From the NCBI GenBank assembly GCA_023300545.1, contig JALZVT010000023.1, positions 1-56,712 of the forward strand: a stretch of DNA of 56,712 nt, in the 5' to 3' direction. The stretch is from Pseudomonadales bacterium (GTDB lineage: Bacteria > Pseudomonadota > Gammaproteobacteria > Pseudomonadales > Azotimanducaceae). Shown here piece after piece: positions 47,997 to 56,672 of the stretch (its first letter is position 1; every line of letters starts with the position of its first letter). The notes beneath the pieces are model-generated. The model did not search any database. It saw only the letters and a list, made by a program, of their open reading frames with translations, and was not told the DNA's origin. Made by a program: the position numbers and the translations under genes.

Positions 47997-49194
47997 ACAT
48001 ACAGCCATCAACACCCAAAACCTCAGACTGGCCATTGCGGTTTGTATCCTCAGCACGTTCAGCTACAGCGTTTTCAACGGTGTAGCGAACGCAGCGGATG
48101 CAACACCAGGTAAGAGCTCAACAATGGCCGCGAATAAAGAACTGGCGGCCATTGTTGAGCGCCTAAATGCCCTCAAGAGCTGGTTTAACGACGCGCAAAA
48201 GCAGCGCGCTGAGTTTCAGCAAGAGATTCAAACCGCAGACAAAGAAGTGGCGCGGCTGGGTCGCACCGTTGCTGACCTGCAACGTGCCGTGCGTGACATC
48301 GAGGCCAAACAGGCCGCTCTGGCTGAGGAAGAAAAGGCCCTCGAGCTACGTCGCAGAGAAGAAAGTCTGCGCATCAGTGAACACTTAAACGCAGCTTACC
48401 GCATGAGCGGTCAAGATTTTTTCAAACTGCTGCTCAACCAAGAAAACCCCGAACAGTTTGATCGCATGATTCGCTATCACCAGTATTTCAGCACCGCGCG
48501 CGGGAAAATTCTGGAGGGCTATCGCGACACGCTGGCCGCGATCGAAAAAAACCACACACAGGCACTGGCCACCGAACAAAAACTGCGAACCCAGCGCGCG
48601 GCTGCACGCGCAGAACAGAGCGTCTTTGCGAAACAGTTGAATGAGCGCAAACAAATGCTGGCGGGGCTTGATCGCGAATCACGCAGCAACGCAGCCGAAC
48701 AGAAGCGCCTCACAAATGACCGCGCGCGGTTGCAGGAACTGCTCAAAGAAATTGCCAGCCGCACCGAAAAAAGTGACGGACAAGATTTTGCCGCACGCAA
48801 AGGCGCCCTGCCATGGCCCGTTGTTGGCGAGGCGGTTAACAGCTATGGCGCACCGCGCGCGGATGGCCGGTTGCGCTGGCAAGGCAACTACATTGCTACC
48901 GCCGCTGGCGCTGAGGTGCGTTCGGTGCACCGTGGGCGGGTGGTCTTTGCCGAATGGCTGCGTGGCTTTGGCCTGCTAACCATTGTTGACCACGGCAACG
49001 GCTATATGAGTCTTTACGGCTACGCTGACGTGCTGCTGAAACAGCCAGGTGACCGGGTGGAAAGTGGCGAGCAAATCGCGAATAGTGGTCGTAGTGGCGG
49101 ACAGGACGCTGATGGTCTGTATTTCGAGATTCGCAAATCGGGCCAACCGGTGGATCCAAACCAATGGCTCGCTAGCCCCTCACCCTCACAATAA
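47902..49194 (+). CDS. envC: Murein hydrolase activator EnvC
   Basis: A periplasmic activator of cell-separation amidases. A signal peptide ([26 protein letters not shown]) is followed by a long coiled coil (about residues 80-290), then a degenerate LytM/M23 domain: [30 protein letters not shown] and [17 protein letters not shown]. The first zinc ligand is missing, as in E. coli EnvC, so it activates rather than cuts. The start is unclear: the open frame allows TTG 47902 or GTG 47923, both inside gpmI, and no standard start codon lies between there and the signal peptide. The next ATG (48124) would remove the signal. Followed by ctpA after 29 bases. Confidence 0.92.
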   Translation: MLTQALKVLPRSSKALPPQALLRPINNAPRTRHTAINTQNLRLAIAVCILSTFSYSVFNGVANAADATPGKSSTMAANKELAAIVERLNALKSWFNDAQKQRAEFQQEIQTADKEVARLGRTVADLQRAVRDIEAKQAALAEEEKALELRRREESLRISEHLNAAYRMSGQDFFKLLLNQENPEQFDRMIRYHQYFSTARGKILEGYRDTLAAIEKNHTQALATEQKLRTQRAAARAEQSVFAKQLNERKQMLAGLDRESRSNAAEQKRLTNDRARLQELLKEIASRTEKSDGQDFAARKGALPWPVVGEAVNSYGAPRADGRLRWQGNYIATAAGAEVRSVHRGRVVFAEWLRGFGLLTIVDHGNGYMSLYGYADVLLKQPGDRVESGEQIANSGRSGGQDADGLYFEIRKSGQPVDPNQWLASPSPSQ

Positions 49195-49223
49195 AGCGTC
49201 TGATCAAAAGGAAGTAACTGGTC

Positions 49224-50444
49224 TTGCACATTCGCGGCATCGTCCTACTGGGCATCATGCTCTCCATTGTCACCGGGGTAACCCTGGGTGCCGCCCTGTT
49301 TCGCGAGCAACTGCGCCATAACGAAACCACCGGCTACACCACCAAAGACAACGCCAACCTATTTAACGCGCTGCTGCGCAAAGTTAAGTCGAACTACTAC
49401 CAAGAGCTTACCGAGGCCGAACTACTCGATGGCGCCTTCAACGGCGTTATGGCAACCCTGGATGAACACAGTCGCTACCTCGACGCGGCAGATATCAACG
49501 ATCTGCAAGAAGACACCAGCGGCCTGTTCGGCGGCGTGGGCGTCGAAGTAGGCGTCAGCAACGGCCAACTTGAAGTGGTGCGGCCAATGCCTAACACCCC
49601 CGCCAGCAATGCAGGCGTACTCGCCGGCGACATCATTACCGGGGTTGACGACTACCAAATTGATGACGGTGACATGGCCGGCGCTATGGAGCGCTTGCGA
49701 GGCGCGCCGGGCACTGCGGTCACCATTCACCTGCAACGCCTTGAGACAACACTAAGCGTCGATCTGGAGCGCGCCGAGATCCGCATTAACAGCGTGCGCT
49801 CGCGGCTGTTAGAGCCCGACTATGGCTATCTGCGCATCAGTCAGTTCCGCTCCGGCACCGAGCTCGATCTGCGAGCGGCGCTCACTGAACTGGCCGAGCA
49901 GAATGGCTCAGCCAACCTAGACCGTGCCTCGCAACCGTTGAAGGGCCTCGTGCTCGATTTACGCAACAACCCCGGTGGCCTGTTGCAGTCGTGCGTTGCC
50001 ATTGCCGACGCCTTCCTCGATTCCGGCGAAATTGTCAGCACCCGCGGCCGCGACAATCAAATTGCGCTGCAGTTTGCCGCGACCCCGGGCGACCTGCTCA
50101 ATGGCGCACCGATTGTTGTGCTGATCAACGGCGGCAGCGCCTCCGCCGCCGAGATAGTGGCCGGGGCCCTGCAAGACAACCTGCGTGGCGTGCTCATTGG
50201 CACGCGCAGCTTTGGCAAAGGCAGCGTACAGACCGTTATGCCGGTTGATGGCAATCGCGCCATCAAGCTCACCACCGCGCTCTACTACACCCCAAGCGGT
50301 CGCTCGATTCAAAAACTGGGCATCAAACCCGATGAAGAAATCACCGTTGCGGTGGGCCGCTCTTACGAGAGTACGCTCATGGAAACGGCGCTAGACAACC
50401 TGAAAAACCAAGCCGCAAAAGATTTAACACCCCAAGCGCACTAA
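49224..50444 (+). CDS. ctpA: Carboxyl-terminal processing protease (S41 family)
   Basis: A 406-residue periplasmic serine protease. An N-terminal signal anchor (IVLLGIMLSIVTGVTLGAAL) precedes the PDZ domain (about 90-190: VGVEVGVSNGQLEVVRPMPN) and the S41 core. The core has the nucleophile Ser in GGSASAAEIVAGAL and the general-base Lys in GTRSFGKGSVQT. CtpA-type enzymes degrade peptidoglycan hydrolases or other envelope proteins, fitting its place behind envC. The start is TTG at 49224 with AAGGAAG about 10 bases upstream. Family confident; specificity not shown. Confidence 0.93.
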   Translation: MHIRGIVLLGIMLSIVTGVTLGAALFREQLRHNETTGYTTKDNANLFNALLRKVKSNYYQELTEAELLDGAFNGVMATLDEHSRYLDAADINDLQEDTSGLFGGVGVEVGVSNGQLEVVRPMPNTPASNAGVLAGDIITGVDDYQIDDGDMAGAMERLRGAPGTAVTIHLQRLETTLSVDLERAEIRINSVRSRLLEPDYGYLRISQFRSGTELDLRAALTELAEQNGSANLDRASQPLKGLVLDLRNNPGGLLQSCVAIADAFLDSGEIVSTRGRDNQIALQFAATPGDLLNGAPIVVLINGGSASAAEIVAGALQDNLRGVLIGTRSFGKGSVQTVMPVDGNRAIKLTTALYYTPSGRSIQKLGIKPDEEITVAVGRSYESTLMETALDNLKNQAAKDLTPQAH

Positions 50445-50717
50445 ACAGTTGCTGAGGGCACCCCGCGTCGCTATTCTTTTCTCCGGGACTGCAACTTGGC
50501 AATAAGCGGCCGAGTCTAGATCGCGAAACAGAATAAGAAATACAGAAAAAGAAATACGCAAAAAGCACAAGAAACCGTACGTATAAGCTCATCAAGAAGC
50601 CACGGCGGCAAAAATACCCACGATCGACACTCACCAAACGCTTAAACCAAGCAACAAAAATTGATTTTCCCGGGCACTAGAGAGCCTGGGTTAAGCGCTT
50701 GCGAAGGAATATCAGGC

Positions 50718-51584
50718 ATGACGGATCCGTTACGGATCGTCCGTACGCTGCACTCAAAATTGAGCGTACTGAGCTTGCTGCTGGGGGCAGCACTTACCAC
50801 AGGACTAGCCGCACAGGCTGAGGATGCGCTGCCAACAGCACAGACGCTGACCGTTGCGCTCCAAGAGCCCTGGCCTGCCGCACAGCTGGCCATTGTAATT
50901 GATGATCTGGGCTACGACCGGCGTCTAGGCCTTGAAGCCATCGCGCTGCCGGGCCGGCTGACGGTTGCCGTCATGCCTCATACCCCCAACGCCCGGTTCC
51001 TGGCCAACACGGCCCACGACGCCGGCCGCGAAATCATCTTGCATCACCCCATGCAAGGCTCAGACTTTCGCCGCAAAGAGAGTTCGCCAAAAGGCATTCT
51101 CACCCTCGACATGGGGCCGTCTGATATTCGTTACGCACTGCGGCAGGCACTCTCCAGCGTGCCCCACTGCATTGGCATCAACAATCACACCGGCAGCACC
51201 CTCACCCAGGCGCGCAGCAACATGTATTGGCTGATGCAACAGGTGGCCTCAACTGACCTTTACTACCTAGACAGTCGCACCACTACCCAAACCGTTGCCG
51301 GCGAAGCCGCCCAAGCCTGGGGCGTGCCCTTTGTCAGCCGTGATGTGTTTCTGGATCACCACAACGATCGCGAATCGATTGCCAAACAGTTCAAATACGC
51401 CGTAAAGCTCGCAAAGCGTCGGGGCCACGCGGTCTTGATCGCCCACCCACGGCCACTCAGCCTGGCGCTGCTGGCTGAACAGCTGCCTATGCTTGATCCC
51501 AATGAAATTGAATTGGTACACGCGTCAGAGTTGATTGGCGTCAGAGGCCGGCTAAACCCCGGCCGAACGGCGGCAGGGCAATAA
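50718..51584 (+). CDS. Divergent polysaccharide deacetylase family protein (YibQ-type)
   Basis: A 288-residue exported protein of the divergent polysaccharide deacetylase family. The signal peptide lies near residues 12-35 (LSVLSLLLGAALTTGLAAQA). The catalytic-like strand is LAIVIDDLGYDRRLGLEAI, with the Asp-Asp pair; HHPMQG and NNHTGS follow, then FVSRDVFLDHHNDRESI. The family is usually next to envC and ctpA and is presumed to act on cell-wall glycans, but activity is not established. ATG at 50718 has AAGGA upstream. The 273 bases before it, after ctpA, are A-rich and hold no gene. Confidence 0.88.
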   Translation: MTDPLRIVRTLHSKLSVLSLLLGAALTTGLAAQAEDALPTAQTLTVALQEPWPAAQLAIVIDDLGYDRRLGLEAIALPGRLTVAVMPHTPNARFLANTAHDAGREIILHHPMQGSDFRRKESSPKGILTLDMGPSDIRYALRQALSSVPHCIGINNHTGSTLTQARSNMYWLMQQVASTDLYYLDSRTTTQTVAGEAAQAWGVPFVSRDVFLDHHNDRESIAKQFKYAVKLAKRRGHAVLIAHPRPLSLALLAEQLPMLDPNEIELVHASELIGVRGRLNPGRTAAGQ

Positions 51585-51611
51585 TTAGGCGGTTAGTCTT
51601 GCAGCGAAGCA

Positions 51612-51635
51612 GGGGTCAGATTTAAATCTGACCCC
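51612..51635. repeat. REP-like palindrome, copy 5 (yibQ / hisA junction), plus a half copy
   Basis: A perfect 24-base palindrome with arm GGGGTCAGATTT between convergent stops. A half copy, AATCTGACCCCC, follows at 51644-51655. Confidence 0.9.
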
Positions 51636-51665
51636 CGAACCCGAATCTGACCCCCAAATCCGCAG

Positions 51666-52403
51666 TCAGCCGTCGAGCAGCTCCTGCCCTTTTGCCAAAT
51701 CCAGCCGCCCGTCATAGATCGCCCGACCGGTAATCACCCCAAGCAACTTACCGCTACTGCCGGCAAAGCCGGCTTTAACCCGGGTCAGATCCTCAAGGCT
51801 TGATACGCCACCAGAGGCCACAACCGGCAGGCCAGACGCTTCCGCCATAGCTACCGTCGACGCCACGTTCACGCCACCCATAAGGCCATCGCGGTCGATG
51901 TCGGTATAGACAATGCTGTCTAGCGACAGCTCGCCCGCACGGCGCCCAAACTCAAGCGCAGAGCCGCCTTTGGTTTCAGCCCAGCCCGACGTCGCCAGCT
52001 GATCTTGCCGGGCGTCGAGCCCTAAAATAATCTGGCCAGGAAAGCGCTGCGCCGCCGCTTCGAGAAAGGCGGGGTTTTCGATCGCGGCCGTCCCTAAAAT
52101 GGCAAAGCTCACGCCGGCGTCAAAATAGGCCGCAACGGTATCGATGTCGCGAATGCCACCGCCGACCTGCACCGGCATATCGCCGGCGGCGGCCACCATC
52201 TTCTCAATCAAATCGCGATTGCGCGGCGTGCCATCAAAGGCGCCATCAAGATCAACCACGTGTAACCGGCGGCCGCCTTCGCCCCGCCAGCGACCCACCA
52301 TGGCCACAGGATCATCAGAAAACACCGTGGCGTCTTCCATCCGCCCTTGCTTCAAGCGCACACAGCGACCTTCTTTCAGGTCAATCGCAGGAATCAGAAT
52401 CAT
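51666..52403 (-). CDS. hisA: Phosphoribosylformimino-AICAR-P isomerase
   Basis: A 245-residue TIM-barrel isomerase of histidine biosynthesis (ProFAR to PRFAR). It shows MILIPAIDLKEGRCVRLKQG with catalytic Asp8, VQVGGGIRDIDTVAAYFDAG, IVYTDIDRDGLMGGVN with the second catalytic Asp, and VVASGGVSSLEDL. It follows hisB after 5 bases. The usual intervening hisH and following hisF are absent. Confidence 0.96.
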   Translation of the reverse strand: MILIPAIDLKEGRCVRLKQGRMEDATVFSDDPVAMVGRWRGEGGRRLHVVDLDGAFDGTPRNRDLIEKMVAAAGDMPVQVGGGIRDIDTVAAYFDAGVSFAILGTAAIENPAFLEAAAQRFPGQIILGLDARQDQLATSGWAETKGGSALEFGRRAGELSLDSIVYTDIDRDGLMGGVNVASTVAMAEASGLPVVASGGVSSLEDLTRVKAGFAGSSGKLLGVITGRAIYDGRLDLAKGQELLDG

Positions 52404-52408
52404 GGTGG

Positions 52409-53008
52409 TTACAGCGCACCCTTGGTCGACGGCAAGGCATCACCCAAACGGGGGTCACGCTCAACAGCCATGCGCAACGCACGACCAAACGCTTTGAACA
52501 GGGTCTCGGCCTGATGGTGGGCATTAATGCCCTGCAGATTATCGAGGTGCAGCGATACCAGAGCGTGATTCACAAACCCCTGGAAAAATTCCCGCAGCAA
52601 ATCGACATCAAAATCGCCAATGCGCGCCCGGGTGTAGTTCACCCGATATTCAAGGCCGGGCCGTCCTGACAGGTCAACAACAACCCGAGACAACGCCTCA
52701 TCAAGCGGCACGTAGGAATGCCCATAACGGTAAATGCCGGTCTTCTCGCCAAGCGCCTTGGTAAAGGCCTGACCCAGCGTGATGCCCACATCTTCAACCG
52801 TGTGGTGGGCGTCAATCTCAAGATCGCCATCTGCAAAGATGTCTAGATCGATCAGCCCGTGCCGCGCGATCTGATGCAGCATGTGGTCAAAAAACGGCAG
52901 CCCGGTGTGCAGTTTGGCTTCACCGGTGCCATCCAGATTGATCGTGACTTTGATCTTGGTTTCGAAGGTGTTTCGTTCAACGCTCGCGCTTCGCATGAGA
53001 GCACTCAT
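52409..53008 (-). CDS. hisB: Imidazoleglycerol-phosphate dehydratase
   Basis: A 199-residue monofunctional dehydratase of histidine biosynthesis, with the metal-binding His motifs [30 protein letters not shown] and [18 protein letters not shown], and [11 protein letters not shown]. It lacks the N-terminal phosphatase domain of E. coli HisB. It overlaps nothing; hisA follows after 5 bases and an unknown gene precedes it by 33 bases. Confidence 0.96.
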   Translation of the reverse strand: MSALMRSASVERNTFETKIKVTINLDGTGEAKLHTGLPFFDHMLHQIARHGLIDLDIFADGDLEIDAHHTVEDVGITLGQAFTKALGEKTGIYRYGHSYVPLDEALSRVVVDLSGRPGLEYRVNYTRARIGDFDVDLLREFFQGFVNHALVSLHLDNLQGINAHHQAETLFKAFGRALRMAVERDPRLGDALPSTKGAL

Positions 53009-53041
53009 TACTGGTATGGCGCGGGAGTATATACGCTGGGG

Positions 53042-53437
53042 CTAAAGCCTATCCATCAGACTGCCGTGAGGCAGAAACCGGTTACCGGTATTGGCTTTGA
53101 TCCACTGGGTCAGCTCACGCTGATAGTCGCCACGCGCCTTCAACGCCTTTACTAGCGGTATCACCGGCGATTTGGCGCCCGACTGCCAACCGCTAATGCT
53201 CTCCTCGGCCAGCGTGAAGAAACGAATGAGTGATTCCACCTGCTCTGTTGTCAGCTTGGCGGCCGCATCGCCCCAGACGGCCGGCGCCTGGTTCATCAAG
53301 CTGGCAAAGTGCGCGCGCTCAAGTGCACTCAGACCAAACTCCGGCGCGGCCTCACTGGCCGCCTGCAACAACCGCTCAACGGTTGCCTCATCAACGCTCG
53401 CCCCGGTCGCCGCCGGATCAAAACTCTCAACACTCAT
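53042..53437 (-). CDS. Uncharacterised helical protein upstream of hisB
   Basis: A 131-residue protein I do not recognise. It is acidic and mostly alpha-helical, with segments such as VERLLQAASEAAPEFGLSAL, LTTEQVESLIRFFTLAEESI and LVKALKARGDYQRELTQWIK. There is no signal peptide, membrane segment or cysteine. ATG at 53437 lies at the left edge of a divergent region with the small gene at 53639. It is 33 bases before hisB on the same strand and probably co-transcribed, but a histidine role is not implied by its sequence. Confidence 0.75.
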   Translation of the reverse strand: MSVESFDPAATGASVDEATVERLLQAASEAAPEFGLSALERAHFASLMNQAPAVWGDAAAKLTTEQVESLIRFFTLAEESISGWQSGAKSPVIPLVKALKARGDYQRELTQWIKANTGNRFLPHGSLMDRL

Positions 53438-53638
53438 CGTTTGTTACTCAAATTTTACCAAATAAGCTGCTTTTACAGGGACGTAACCTTTCAGGCCACC
53501 TAACTGTCAGAAATCGTTTCATAATTAGTCCAGACCAAACGACCACTTACACAACTATACATTGGCAAGCTGCTGGCATGATCTAATCACGCGATCAGAA
53601 CCACCGCCGAAGCCAAGACAAACAAAGGACACTACTCT

Positions 53639-53848
53639 ATGACCTCAGAGCGCATCTATCAGCAAGACGAAGACGGTCAATGGTATTACTCGCGACGCGG
53701 CGAGCACGCCGGTCCCTTCGCGAGCCAACGAGAAGCCGCCAGCGAAATGGGCAAGTACATCAGCCACAAGAATCGTCGGTTGAATTCAGACCTTATCGGC
53801 TCAAGCGTCGGTCTGGTTAAATCAGTTTTCCGCAGAATCGCGGCTTAA
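53639..53848 (+). CDS. Small DUF6316-like protein
   Basis: A 69-residue polar protein: MTSERIYQQDEDGQWYYSRR, then GEHAGPFASQREAASEMGKY. The WYYSRRGE...GPF...A...Y pattern resembles the DUF6316 family of small gammaproteobacterial proteins of unknown function; I hold this match loosely. No signal peptide or membrane helix. The basic C-terminus (VKSVFRRIAA) could be amphipathic. It stands alone between two divergent or codirectional neighbours. Confidence 0.65.
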   Translation: MTSERIYQQDEDGQWYYSRRGEHAGPFASQREAASEMGKYISHKNRRLNSDLIGSSVGLVKSVFRRIAA

Positions 53849-53997
53849 ACGACCTATACCCCACTACTTTTCGACCCGATGACCAACTGGGCAGGCTCAA
53901 TAGGGCTTGCTCCAGCAATCGGCCAAAAGTAAAAAAGCCGCAACCTGTTTGATCACCACCCCTCCGGTGGTACCACGCGCCCTTCCTAGCGATATAC

Positions 53998-54022
53998 TCC
54001 TTGGCATCATCTATTCCAAGGA
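53998..54022 (+). promoter_or_regulatory. Hairpin that could hide the AsmA ribosome-binding site
   Basis: TCCTTGG (53998-54004) pairs perfectly with CCAAGGA (54016-54022) around an 11-base loop. The right arm contains AAGGA, the likely ribosome-binding site of the AsmA gene (ATG 54031). A TATACT -10-like hexamer at 53993 overlaps the left arm, so the hairpin forms only if transcription starts further upstream. Confidence 0.35.
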
Positions 54023-54030
54023 AACAGCAG

Positions 54031-55578
54031 ATGCGCACTCTCATCATGATTCTTGCCGGCCTTATCGGCCTCTGCATTATCGCCGGTGTGGCCATTTTAT
54101 GGCTACTGAAAGACCCCAATGCTTACAAAGATCAGATCGAAACTCTAATTCAAGAGAATGCCGGCATCGAGATCGATATTCAGGGCGACCTGTCGTGGCG
54201 CCTGTGGCCACCGGTTGTTCTACAGGCCGCTGACCTCACCTTCGAAGACGAACAAACCAAATATGTGCTGAAGCGCTTAAGCGTCAACGCCAATGTGATG
54301 GCGCTGTTGAGCTCAACCCCCGATCTGCAGATTGAAAGCCTGCAACTGACCGACCTGACCATGAGCGACAAGCGCTTTGAGTCGGTAACCCAGGTGGTTG
54401 ACCTAACGCTGACCGACTTTGCCATTGGCAAACCAAGCCCACTGCACGTTGAAGCGATCAGCGCTCCCAACTCCGCTGAGCCCACCCCTTTCGAAATGGA
54501 CGCCATGATCACCTTCCGTCAGGAAGAAGATGAACTCGACGTTACCAACGCCCAGTTTGAAACAGCCGGCATCACCGGCGTGTGCGACGCCAAGGTGACC
54601 CATCTAACTCGGTCACCCACCAGCGACCACAAAGAAACCAGCGACGATCTGCTGCCGCTCGACACCTTTCGCTCACTAGACTGGGACGCCACCTGCAACA
54701 TTCCAAGCATCGACTCAGAAGGCCTAGTGCTGACCGACGTTGGCATCACTGCCAAGAACGAAGGCGGCCTATCGAACATTAACGTCAACGTTCCCGACTT
54801 CTTCGACGGCACAGCGGCCGTTGCAGTCGACATCAACGCCAGCCGTCACTCACCCCGCTGGAAGGTCAAGCCTGACGTGCAGGGCGCTGACACCCAAGCG
54901 GTTATGGCTTGGATGGAACAGAATTTGAAGTGGGCTGCACCACTGCTGTTCAACGGCGAGTTCACCATGATTGGTAACACACCAAACGACCTTATCGGTT
55001 CTGTCAGCGGCAACGCCAAGTTTGATGGCGGCCAGGGCAAGATTGACATCAGCGCCATTAAAGAAAGTGCGTCTACCCTTGCGTCGCTTGCCAGCAGTGC
55101 CGGTGCCAGCGTGCTGCCCGAATTGCAGGAAGCCATTGCCAAGGTTGCAGCCTGGCCCGAAGAACTCGACTACTCGAAGCTTGCTGGCGAATGGAACATC
55201 AACGGCAACCAACAAAAATTCGACTTCGCGCTCGACAACCTCGGCATCAAGGCCACAGGTCTGGCTGACGCCATCACCGACAAGCTCGACATGCGCGCTG
55301 AGCTCACATTCAACGACAATCCCGAGCTGCACAGCTTCGATATTCCAGGTGTTCTGCAAGGCATTCCCATTCCGGTTCGCTGCGTTGGCACCATGACCGA
55401 GCCTGATTGCGGGCTCGATCGCGGCGCCACACAACAGCTGATCAGCTCAGTAATGCGCGGCCAGGCCGGCGCTAAAATTCAGGATGCGATTGCTGACAAA
55501 GTGCCCGACGAGTACAAAGAGCAAGCCAACGATTTGCTGAAAGGTTTGTTTGGCAAAAAGAAGAAAAAAGACGAGTAG
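54031..55578 (+). CDS. AsmA family envelope protein
   Basis: A 515-residue AsmA-like protein. One N-terminal transmembrane helix (LIMILAGLIGLCIIAGVAIL WLL) is followed by the AsmA N-terminal motif (DPNAYKDQIETLIQENAGIEIDIQGDLSW RLWPPVVL) and a C-terminal region with repeated beta strands (FNGEFTMIGNTPNDLIGSVSGNAKFDGG). AsmA-like proteins are proposed to bridge the envelope and move phospholipids. The tail is very basic (FGKKKKKDE). ATG at 54031 is chosen over the TTG at 54001 because AAGGA lies 9 bases upstream. mutY follows after 12 bases, a common pair. Confidence 0.9.
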   Translation: MRTLIMILAGLIGLCIIAGVAILWLLKDPNAYKDQIETLIQENAGIEIDIQGDLSWRLWPPVVLQAADLTFEDEQTKYVLKRLSVNANVMALLSSTPDLQIESLQLTDLTMSDKRFESVTQVVDLTLTDFAIGKPSPLHVEAISAPNSAEPTPFEMDAMITFRQEEDELDVTNAQFETAGITGVCDAKVTHLTRSPTSDHKETSDDLLPLDTFRSLDWDATCNIPSIDSEGLVLTDVGITAKNEGGLSNINVNVPDFFDGTAAVAVDINASRHSPRWKVKPDVQGADTQAVMAWMEQNLKWAAPLLFNGEFTMIGNTPNDLIGSVSGNAKFDGGQGKIDISAIKESASTLASLASSAGASVLPELQEAIAKVAAWPEELDYSKLAGEWNINGNQQKFDFALDNLGIKATGLADAITDKLDMRAELTFNDNPELHSFDIPGVLQGIPIPVRCVGTMTEPDCGLDRGATQQLISSVMRGQAGAKIQDAIADKVPDEYKEQANDLLKGLFGKKKKKDE

Positions 55579-55590
55579 CGCCTAAGCGCC

Positions 55591-56658
55591 ATGACTCAAC
55601 CCTTCTCTACCAGGCTACTCGCCTGGTACGACCAGCACGGTCGTAAAGACTTACCCTGGCAACACCCACGCGCGCCTTACCGCGTGTGGATCTCAGAAAT
55701 CATGTTGCAGCAAACCCAGGTAACCACCGTTATTGGTTACTTCGAAAAGTTCATGGCGCACTTCCCCAGTGTTCGCGATCTTGCCAAAGCCCCCCAAGAC
55801 GAAGTGCTGCATTTGTGGACCGGCCTCGGCTATTACGCCCGCGCCCGCAATCTGCACAAAGCCGCACAAGCGATGGTGACCGAACACAACGGCGAACTGC
55901 CGGGCGATCTTGATGCGCTGCAAGCGCTGCCCGGCATTGGCCGCTCTACCGCCGGCGCCATACTCGCCCAGGGGTTCGATACCCGCGCTGTCATTCTCGA
56001 CGGCAATGTCAAACGAGTGCTCACACGACACGGCGCCGTTGAAGGCTTCCCCGGCAGAACCGCGGTGGCAAAAACGCTGTGGGAGTTGGCCGACACAAAA
56101 ACCCCAGACACACGCAGCGCCGACTACACCCAGGCCATTATGGATTTGGGCGCCACCCTCTGCGTGCGCCGCACGCCCAACTGCGACGCCTGCCCGGTCA
56201 GCCAGGATTGCGCGGCACTAAAGGCCAACCGAGTCAGCGACTTCCCTTACCCCAAACCCAAAAAAGCCAAGCCCACCAAAACCGCGCGCATGTACATCGT
56301 GCGCGGTAGCGAGGGCGACGTGCTGCTGGAACAACGACCCCAAGAAGGCATTTGGGGCGGGTTATGGAACCCACCCGAGCGCGCCGCTGACTACGCCGAC
56401 AGCAGTTTCCTCGCCGAATACGACTTAGATGCAGGAGAGGTGTTGCAGGGCAGCCCGTTTCGCCACACCTTCAGCCACTACCACCTCGACATCACCCCGG
56501 TGTTTGTGGCGTTGAACGGCGCGTTGCCGGCACTGGTCACCGACGGCGACGCCGCACTTTGGTATCAGCCCGAAGGCGGCCAACAGCAACTGGGTTTGTC
56601 TGCCGTAGCCGTAAAACTACTCGCAGCGCCACTACCAGAGCCACAACTGCCGCTGTAG
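55591..56658 (+). CDS. mutY: Adenine DNA glycosylase
   Basis: A 355-residue base-excision repair enzyme that removes A opposite 8-oxoG. It has the HhH-GPD fold with Glu36 (SEIMLQQTQV), the LPGIGRSTAGAI hairpin, catalytic Asp137 in LDGNVKRVLTR, and the 4Fe-4S loop C-x6-C-x2-C-x5-C (CVRRTPNCDACPVSQDC). The C-terminal NUDIX-like domain (RMYIVRGSEGDVLLEQRP, IWGGLWNPPE) recognises 8-oxoG. It lies after the AsmA gene and before yggX, the standard order. Confidence 0.96.
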   Translation: MTQPFSTRLLAWYDQHGRKDLPWQHPRAPYRVWISEIMLQQTQVTTVIGYFEKFMAHFPSVRDLAKAPQDEVLHLWTGLGYYARARNLHKAAQAMVTEHNGELPGDLDALQALPGIGRSTAGAILAQGFDTRAVILDGNVKRVLTRHGAVEGFPGRTAVAKTLWELADTKTPDTRSADYTQAIMDLGATLCVRRTPNCDACPVSQDCAALKANRVSDFPYPKPKKAKPTKTARMYIVRGSEGDVLLEQRPQEGIWGGLWNPPERAADYADSSFLAEYDLDAGEVLQGSPFRHTFSHYHLDITPVFVALNGALPALVTDGDAALWYQPEGGQQQLGLSAVAVKLLAAPLPEPQLPL

Positions 56659-56672
56659 CGTAAACTCGCGGC

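Noticed and set aside
50445-50717. A-rich 273-base gap between ctpA and the YibQ-type gene with two AAGAAATAC motifs
   Set aside because: The motif pair is imperfect and short; no gene, terminator or known site can be supported.
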